A stretch of DNA of 64,000 nucleotides from the NCBI GenBank assembly GCA_024643365.1, contig JAHENC010000020.1:124001-188000 (forward strand), in the 5' to 3' direction. A program made the position numbers and the translations under genes. Of this stretch, positions 58,501 through 64,000 are shown piece by piece. Numbering within the stretch: the first letter of the stretch is position 1; each line of letters begins with the position of its first letter. This DNA is from Crocinitomicaceae bacterium (GTDB taxonomy: Bacteria > Bacteroidota > Bacteroidia > Flavobacteriales_D > Crocinitomicaceae). The notes beneath the pieces are model-generated. The model saw only the letters and a list, made by a program, of their open reading frames with translations. It was not told the origin of the DNA and did no database searches.

Positions 58501-59583
58501 ATGAGAAATACAGCACTTACTCAAAAACACATCGATCTCGGAGCGAAAATGGTTCCATTTGCAGGATACAACATGCCTGTTCAATACGAAGGTGTAAATG
58601 CGGAACATGAAACTGTCCGCAATGCAGTGGGTGTTTTTGATGTTTCTCACATGGGAGAGTTTGTTTTACGTGGACCAAATGCATTAGCATTAATTCAAAA
58701 GTTTGCTTCCAACGATGCTTCTGTATTGTTTGATGGAAAAGCACAATATTCTTGCATGCCAAATGGCAAAGGTGGAATTGTGGATGACTTAATCATTTAC
58801 CGCGTGAATGCGGAAGAATATTTCATCGTAGTGAATGCCTCCAATATTGAAAAAGACTGGAATTGGATTTCTTCCTTGAACGACTTAGGTGTTGAAATGG
58901 AAAATCTTTCCGATCAATACAGTTTATTAGCGATCCAAGGTCCAAAAGCCGCGGAAGCAATGCAATCTTTAACAGACATCGATTTGTCAAACATGACCTA
59001 TTACACGTTCCAACATGGGACATTTGCTGGAATTGAGAACATGATGATTTCTGCAACAGGTTATACTGGTTCAGGTGGATTTGAAGTCTATGTAAAAAAC
59101 GAAGATGCCAACAAATTATGGGATGCTGTTTTTGCTGCTGGAGCTGATTTTGGTATCAAACCAATTGGTCTTGCTGCACGTGATACATTACGTTTAGAAA
59201 TGGGCTTCTGTTTGTACGGAAACGACATCGATGATACGACTTCCCCGTTAGAAGCAGGTTTAGGATGGATTACGAAATTCACGAAGGATTTCACGGATTC
59301 TGAATTCCTTGCGAAGCAAAAAGAGGCAGGTGTTACACGTAAATTAGTCGCTTTCGAAATGATTGACCGTGGAATCCCTCGTCACGACTACCCAATTTTG
59401 GATGCAGCTGGAAAAGTTATCGGAAAAGTTACTTCTGGAACAATGTCTCCAAGTATGAAGTTAGGAATTGGGCTTGGCTATGTAACGGTTGAGAATAGTA
59501 AATTGGAGAGTGAAATCTTCATTGAAATCCGTGAAAAAGGCATCAAAGCACAAGTGGTAAAATTACCTTTCTACAAAGCGTAA
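58501..59583 (+). CDS. gcvT: Glycine cleavage system T protein (aminomethyltransferase)
   Basis: GcvT transfers the methylene group of glycine from the lipoyl H protein to tetrahydrofolate. The 360-aa protein has [25 protein letters not shown] (with the catalytic Asp region), [15 protein letters not shown] and [21 protein letters not shown]. No gcvH or gcvP is in the window, so the system genes are dispersed. The 3' end overlaps the convergent GDPD-like gene by 13 nt. Confidence 0.95.
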   Translation: MRNTALTQKHIDLGAKMVPFAGYNMPVQYEGVNAEHETVRNAVGVFDVSHMGEFVLRGPNALALIQKFASNDASVLFDGKAQYSCMPNGKGGIVDDLIIYRVNAEEYFIVVNASNIEKDWNWISSLNDLGVEMENLSDQYSLLAIQGPKAAEAMQSLTDIDLSNMTYYTFQHGTFAGIENMMISATGYTGSGGFEVYVKNEDANKLWDAVFAAGADFGIKPIGLAARDTLRLEMGFCLYGNDIDDTTSPLEAGLGWITKFTKDFTDSEFLAKQKEAGVTRKLVAFEMIDRGIPRHDYPILDAAGKVIGKVTSGTMSPSMKLGIGLGYVTVENSKLESEIFIEIREKGIKAQVVKLPFYKA

Positions 59584-60371
59584 CCTCTCTCTGATAAAGC
59601 ATTTCTGAGGTCATCTGCGAAGATTCCAGTTGGATTCTTGGCATACGCTTGTCGAATTCCTTTCAACGATCGAATGTCGTACAAATATACCATTTGACCT
59701 TGTTGCTTGATCCACTGAACATCCTGTACATGAATTGCCGCATTCCTCATAACTAATCCATTTATTATTGGATGTTTCTGAATCATTTTCTTTCCTTCCT
59801 CGACATCATCTGTTGAATATAATACTTCATATTTAGCGGCCAATTCGTTCAGCCAATATTCATAGGCGCAGATGATTTTTACTTGATGCTCATGCCCCTT
59901 TAGTTGTTCCCCAAAAGCTACCTGCAATTGTCCAAAGTCTACCCGTTCATTGCGACAAGAATTGACATGTTTCAAATCAATGAACAACTGCTGATCCTGG
60001 TGCAGCAAACTCAACACATCGACTAACTTCACTAATTTTTCTTTCTTCAGTGTTTGATAGTGGATATTGAATAAATCCTGATCACTCAAGTCTGAAACGC
60101 ACCCTTTCCCATTTGTTTCCGCTTCCAACCATTCATCGTGATAGAGCCAAAGGGTTCCATCCGCACCTAAACGCACATCCACCTCCACCCCGTTGGACGT
60201 TGGTAAATTCAACGCAAGTGAAACCGATTCTTTTGAATTGTCGTGATAAATGGAATTATTCATACTCAATCCCATTCCAGCATGACCAAAAACAAGAATA
60301 TTCTTGACATCTTTGCTTTTCGTGCAAGCAAAAAGGAAACCCAATAAGAAAGCTATCTTAATGTAGCGCAT
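59571..60371 (-). CDS. GDPD-like lipoprotein with altered active-site Arg
   Basis: A lipoprotein ([10 protein letters not shown], Cys at about residue 16) with the glycerophosphodiester phosphodiesterase fold. [20 protein letters not shown] gives the Glu, Asp and His of the metal and catalytic site, and [11 protein letters not shown] is the next conserved strand. The usual HRG motif reads HAG (VFGHAGMG), so the first catalytic His is kept but the Arg that contacts phosphate is Ala. The usual ENT that follows is also lost (KES). The protein may bind a different diester or be inactive. It shares a unit with the small exported protein gene upstream (14-nt overlap). Confidence 0.8.
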   Translation of the reverse strand: MRYIKIAFLLGFLFACTKSKDVKNILVFGHAGMGLSMNNSIYHDNSKESVSLALNLPTSNGVEVDVRLGADGTLWLYHDEWLEAETNGKGCVSDLSDQDLFNIHYQTLKKEKLVKLVDVLSLLHQDQQLFIDLKHVNSCRNERVDFGQLQVAFGEQLKGHEHQVKIICAYEYWLNELAAKYEVLYSTDDVEEGKKMIQKHPIINGLVMRNAAIHVQDVQWIKQQGQMVYLYDIRSLKGIRQAYAKNPTGIFADDLRNALSERGYAL

Positions 60372-60858
60372 ACTGAAGCCCTAGTTTAAAATGATAATTC
60401 CAAGTGAATTGCTGATTTTTTTGATCTAAATAGGTAAAGGATTCTGCAGTTGGTCCGAAGGTCGATTCCTGAAAAAATTGACATCGCTCACCTATCACAA
60501 AACGATAGCCAGCAGAAGCATGGACATATGCAAATCGCGTTCCAAAAACATGATTATCAACAGAAAAGCCCAGGACCGGACCAAGAGAAATTCGTTCAAT
60601 TTCCCAAAGATGTGCGTAATCAATTGCTAAAGATGGTGCGAAGATTTGTTGGGAAACTTTTGGGATGGAAAGTCCAAGGTTCACCGCAAACAGGTTTTTA
60701 TTGCGTTCACATTGAATGCGTGCATGTGTAAAGGAATTGAATTTCTGAATTTCCTGGGTGAGTCCGATACGCCAAACAAAAGACGCAACTTGATTTTGCG
60801 CTGAACAAAGCCAGTGTTGACAAAGAATAAAATAGCAAATTATCGCTCGATGGATCAC
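60358..60858 (-). CDS. Small exported beta-rich protein (start revised to GTG), 166 aa
   Basis: I do not recognise a family. From GTG 60858 the protein has a signal peptide ending near CSAQ (IICYFILCQHWLCSAQ). The mature part has alternating strands and a final aromatic/hydrophobic strand ([14 protein letters not shown]), like a small outer-membrane beta barrel. The ORF-track start at 60924 is rejected because its first codons are the gdhA terminator hairpin. CACCTTTG lies 3 nt before the GTG, the same spacing as other promoters here. It overlaps the GDPD-like gene by 14 nt. Confidence 0.65.
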   Translation of the reverse strand: MIHRAIICYFILCQHWLCSAQNQVASFVWRIGLTQEIQKFNSFTHARIQCERNKNLFAVNLGLSIPKVSQQIFAPSLAIDYAHLWEIERISLGPVLGFSVDNHVFGTRFAYVHASAGYRFVIGERCQFFQESTFGPTAESFTYLDQKNQQFTWNYHFKLGLQYALH

Positions 60859-60861
60859 GTA

Positions 60862-60869
60862 CAAAGGTG
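60862..60869 (-). promoter_or_regulatory. -7-like element before the GTG start of the small exported protein
   Basis: CACCTTTG (one base off consensus) on the minus strand, 3 nt before GTG 60858. Confidence 0.4.
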
Positions 60870-60892
60870 CTGAAAATTCAGAAAATAAGCAC

Positions 60893-60921
60893 AAAAAAAA
60901 TCCCGCCAAAGACGGGATTTT
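60893..60921 (-). terminator. Intrinsic terminator of gdhA
   Basis: AAAATCCCG and CGGGATTTT flank a short loop, followed on the minus strand by a T-run. It lies 20 nt past the gdhA stop. Confidence 0.8.
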
Positions 60922-60940
60922 CATTTTTATGAATGGGATA

Positions 60941-62395
<1,455 letters not shown>

Positions 62396-62461
62396 TTACC
62401 ATGAATGTTCAATCCTTCTAAAAATTTCCTTTAGAAAAGTTTGAAATCTCCCGACTCTTCC

Positions 62462-62492
62462 TTGTTAAACGAATCTTTTTTTCATATTTTTG
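62462..62492 (+). promoter_or_regulatory. Complete promoter of the SprB-like surface protein gene
   Basis: TTG at 62462-62464, 20-nt spacer, TATTTTTG at 62485-62492. It leaves a leader of about 67 nt that contains short palindromes such as ACTAAGGTTAGT. Confidence 0.65.
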
Positions 62493-62562
62493 GTCCACCT
62501 AAGCAACCACCTACTAAGGTTAGTCGTTTAAGGCACAGAACTAACTACTAGATACCTAAAAT

Positions 62563-64000
62563 ATGTTACATAGATCAACAAAAAACATGAGTTTTATTAA
62601 GTTATCCCTTGCATTTTTATTGATGTTAGCTTCACAGCTAAATTCCTATAGTCAAAACAATGTTGTATTGTGTCTTGGTCAAGATGCAACGATTTGTGCA
62701 GGTCAAACGGTAACCATCAATAACTGTAATACAGGAACAACCCCTGGTACAGCAGCTGGACTTTATTTAAATGCACCGACGAGCGTGTTTTTAAGTGACG
62801 ACGTTTGGTCTGGACAAGTTCCGATTGGATTCCCCTTTAGTTTTTATGGAACAAATTACTCAACTTGTGCAATCGGTTCTAACGGACTCATCTCTTTTGC
62901 ACCTGTAAGCGGGTATTGTCCATGGTCACTTGCTGGCATTCCACAGCTTCCAACAGCCGCTCTGCCATCAGCACGCAATTCTATTATGATTGCATACCAA
63001 GATCTAAATCCTGCAACAGCGGGACAAGTTCAATATCAAACAATCGGTACTGCTCCGAATCGTAAGTTTGTCGTATTGTATAAAAATGTAGCGATGTTTG
63101 GATGTACTACGCAGTGTAATTATTTGGCGATTATTTTGTACGAGACATCAAATATTTTCGAACTTCACATCGGTAACAAACCAATTTGTGGAACTTGGAA
63201 TGGTAGTTTAGCTATTCAGGGATCAGAAAACAACCCGATGACCGTTGCGCACATTACGCCAGGACGAAATGTTTCTGTTTGGAGTGCGAATCAGGATGGT
63301 AGAAGATTTTTACCTACAGCTCCTGCAAACACAAATTCATATACCATGTCGCAAATCCCATATGTCATGGTAAATAGTCCAGGAAGTAATTTCCTTTGGT
63401 CAAACACATTGGGACAAACATTCCCTTACAACAACGGAACATTAAACGTGAATCCAGTTCCATCAGGAACAACAGGTTATTTCTTAACGGGAGCAGCTTG
63501 CGGAACGAGTGTTGGATCTATTACCAACGATACAACTTGGTTAACCGTTTCTAATCCAACATTATCTACAACAACTGTTCCGGATATCTGTTCGCAAGGA
63601 GTTGGGACAGCTACAGCAGTTCCAGGTGCAGGATCTCCACCACCATACACTTACTTATGGAGTAATGGTCAAACTGGAGCAACGGCAACAGGATTATTAG
63701 CTGGAACCTATACTGTATCAGTAGTTAACGGAAATGGATGTACAGCAACTGGGACAGCAATTATTACGGACAATCCCGCAACATTTAATTCAACTACTAC
63801 CCCAGTTTCATGTCCAGGGGGTAGTGATGGAACAGCAACGGCAATCGTTACTCCTGTTACAGGACCTGTAAATTTCGAATGGAGTAACGGACAAAGCACG
63901 CAAACGGTAACAGGATTAAGTGCTGGAAACTATTGGTGTTATGCCACTACAGCAAGTGGATGTCAGGATACTATTTACGTTACCATTACCGAGATTCCTG
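62563..64000 (+). CDS. Large SprB-repeat surface protein, 5' part (cut by window edge)
   Basis: An open frame runs from ATG 62563 to the window end with no stop (479 codons), so it is absent from the ORF track. A signal peptide is visible (FIKLSLAFLLMLASQLNSYSQ). An in-frame ATG at 62587 is the alternative start. Residues about 30-300 form a beta domain with paired cysteines (CLGQDATICAGQTV). From about residue 345 SprB-like repeats begin: YLWSNGQTGATATGLLAGTYTVSV and FEWSNGQSTQTVTGLSAGNYW, each followed by a Cys-containing linker. SprB is the mobile adhesin of gliding Flavobacteria, and this product is likely a T9SS-secreted adhesin, though the C-terminus is not seen. Confidence 0.82.
   Translation, partial: MLHRSTKNMSFIKLSLAFLLMLASQLNSYSQNNVVLCLGQDATICAGQTVTINNCNTGTTPGTAAGLYLNAPTSVFLSDDVWSGQVPIGFPFSFYGTNYSTCAIGSNGLISFAPVSGYCPWSLAGIPQLPTAALPSARNSIMIAYQDLNPATAGQVQYQTIGTAPNRKFVVLYKNVAMFGCTTQCNYLAIILYETSNIFELHIGNKPICGTWNGSLAIQGSENNPMTVAHITPGRNVSVWSANQDGRRFLPTAPANTNSYTMSQIPYVMVNSPGSNFLWSNTLGQTFPYNNGTLNVNPVPSGTTGYFLTGAACGTSVGSITNDTTWLTVSNPTLSTTTVPDICSQGVGTATAVPGAGSPPPYTYLWSNGQTGATATGLLAGTYTVSVVNGNGCTATGTAIITDNPATFNSTTTPVSCPGGSDGTATAIVTPVTGPVNFEWSNGQSTQTVTGLSAGNYWCYATTASGCQDTIYVTITEIP

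Noticed and set aside
63708-63899. Minus-strand ORF opposite the SprB repeats
   Set aside because: Its Val/Pro-rich sequence is the complement of the repeats.

Overview
The window looks like the chromosome of a Bacteroidota bacterium, most likely order Flavobacteriales and perhaps near Fluviicola/Crocinitomicaceae (the genus is a guess). The signs are: promoters of the Bacteroidota type (TAnnTTTG at -7, some with TTG about 20 nt upstream); almost no Shine-Dalgarno sequences; short RpoD without region 1.1; secreted proteins ending in type IX secretion (T9SS) sorting domains; a TonB-dependent receptor; SprB-like repeats; and short bacterial SRP RNA. No rRNA, tRNA, CRISPR array, prophage or intact insertion sequence is visible. 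Base use looks even by eye throughout, except for one 0.46-kb structured repeat at 21.7-22.2 kb.

Layout. 0-5 kb: edge fragment of a small membrane protein, an acidic hypothetical protein, the SRP RNA, then a tightly coupled four-gene operon (epimerase fused to CBS domains, DAHP-synthase family enzyme, HAD phosphatase with an HTH-like N-terminus, Lys1/alanine-dehydrogenase-like oxidoreductase). 5-17 kb: UMF1-type transporter, dapD, a JmjC/cupin-like protein, the coupled trio trhO-lgt-lipoprotein, pyruvate dehydrogenase E1-alpha and E2, an SpmAB-like fusion with a 25-residue-repeat protein, and pirin with a nitroreductase. 17-23 kb: T9SS-exported subtilase, GNAT, ACMSD-like amidohydrolase, SIMPL protein, the structured repeat and an atypical SDR. 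23-27 kb: hpt-adk-obgE-PAP2-crcB operon, divergent from purK. 27-34 kb: Omp28-like T9SS protein, tcdA, two POT peptide transporters and a hypothetical protein. 34-38 kb: trmB, glycosyltransferase, gatC, plsC, trpS. 38-46 kb: TonB receptor, beta-mannosidase, glycosylasparaginase, mltG, GNAT, dapF. 46-50 kb: Do-like protease, rpoD, long-form GAPDH, cmk. 50-58 kb: DUF2891 protein, polytopic membrane protein, parC-parE. 58-64 kb: efp, gcvT, a GDPD-like lipoprotein, a small exported protein, gdhA, and the 5' end of a large SprB-repeat surface protein cut by the window edge.

Most of the window is housekeeping. The best candidates for something new are: (1) the 937-4839 operon, whose CBS-fused epimerase + PEP-condensing synthase + KdsC-like phosphatase repeats the domain logic of the Kdo pathway (KdsD-KdsA-KdsC) with different parts; (2) a recurring promoter layout in which the start codon lies 3-4 nt after the -7 element, predicting leaderless mRNAs for about seven genes; (3) the structured repeat at 21729-22194; (4) an N-glycan-core-degrading gene pair; and (5) a protein with exact 25-residue W-L repeats. 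Several ORF-track starts are moved downstream below because they overlap promoters or terminators.
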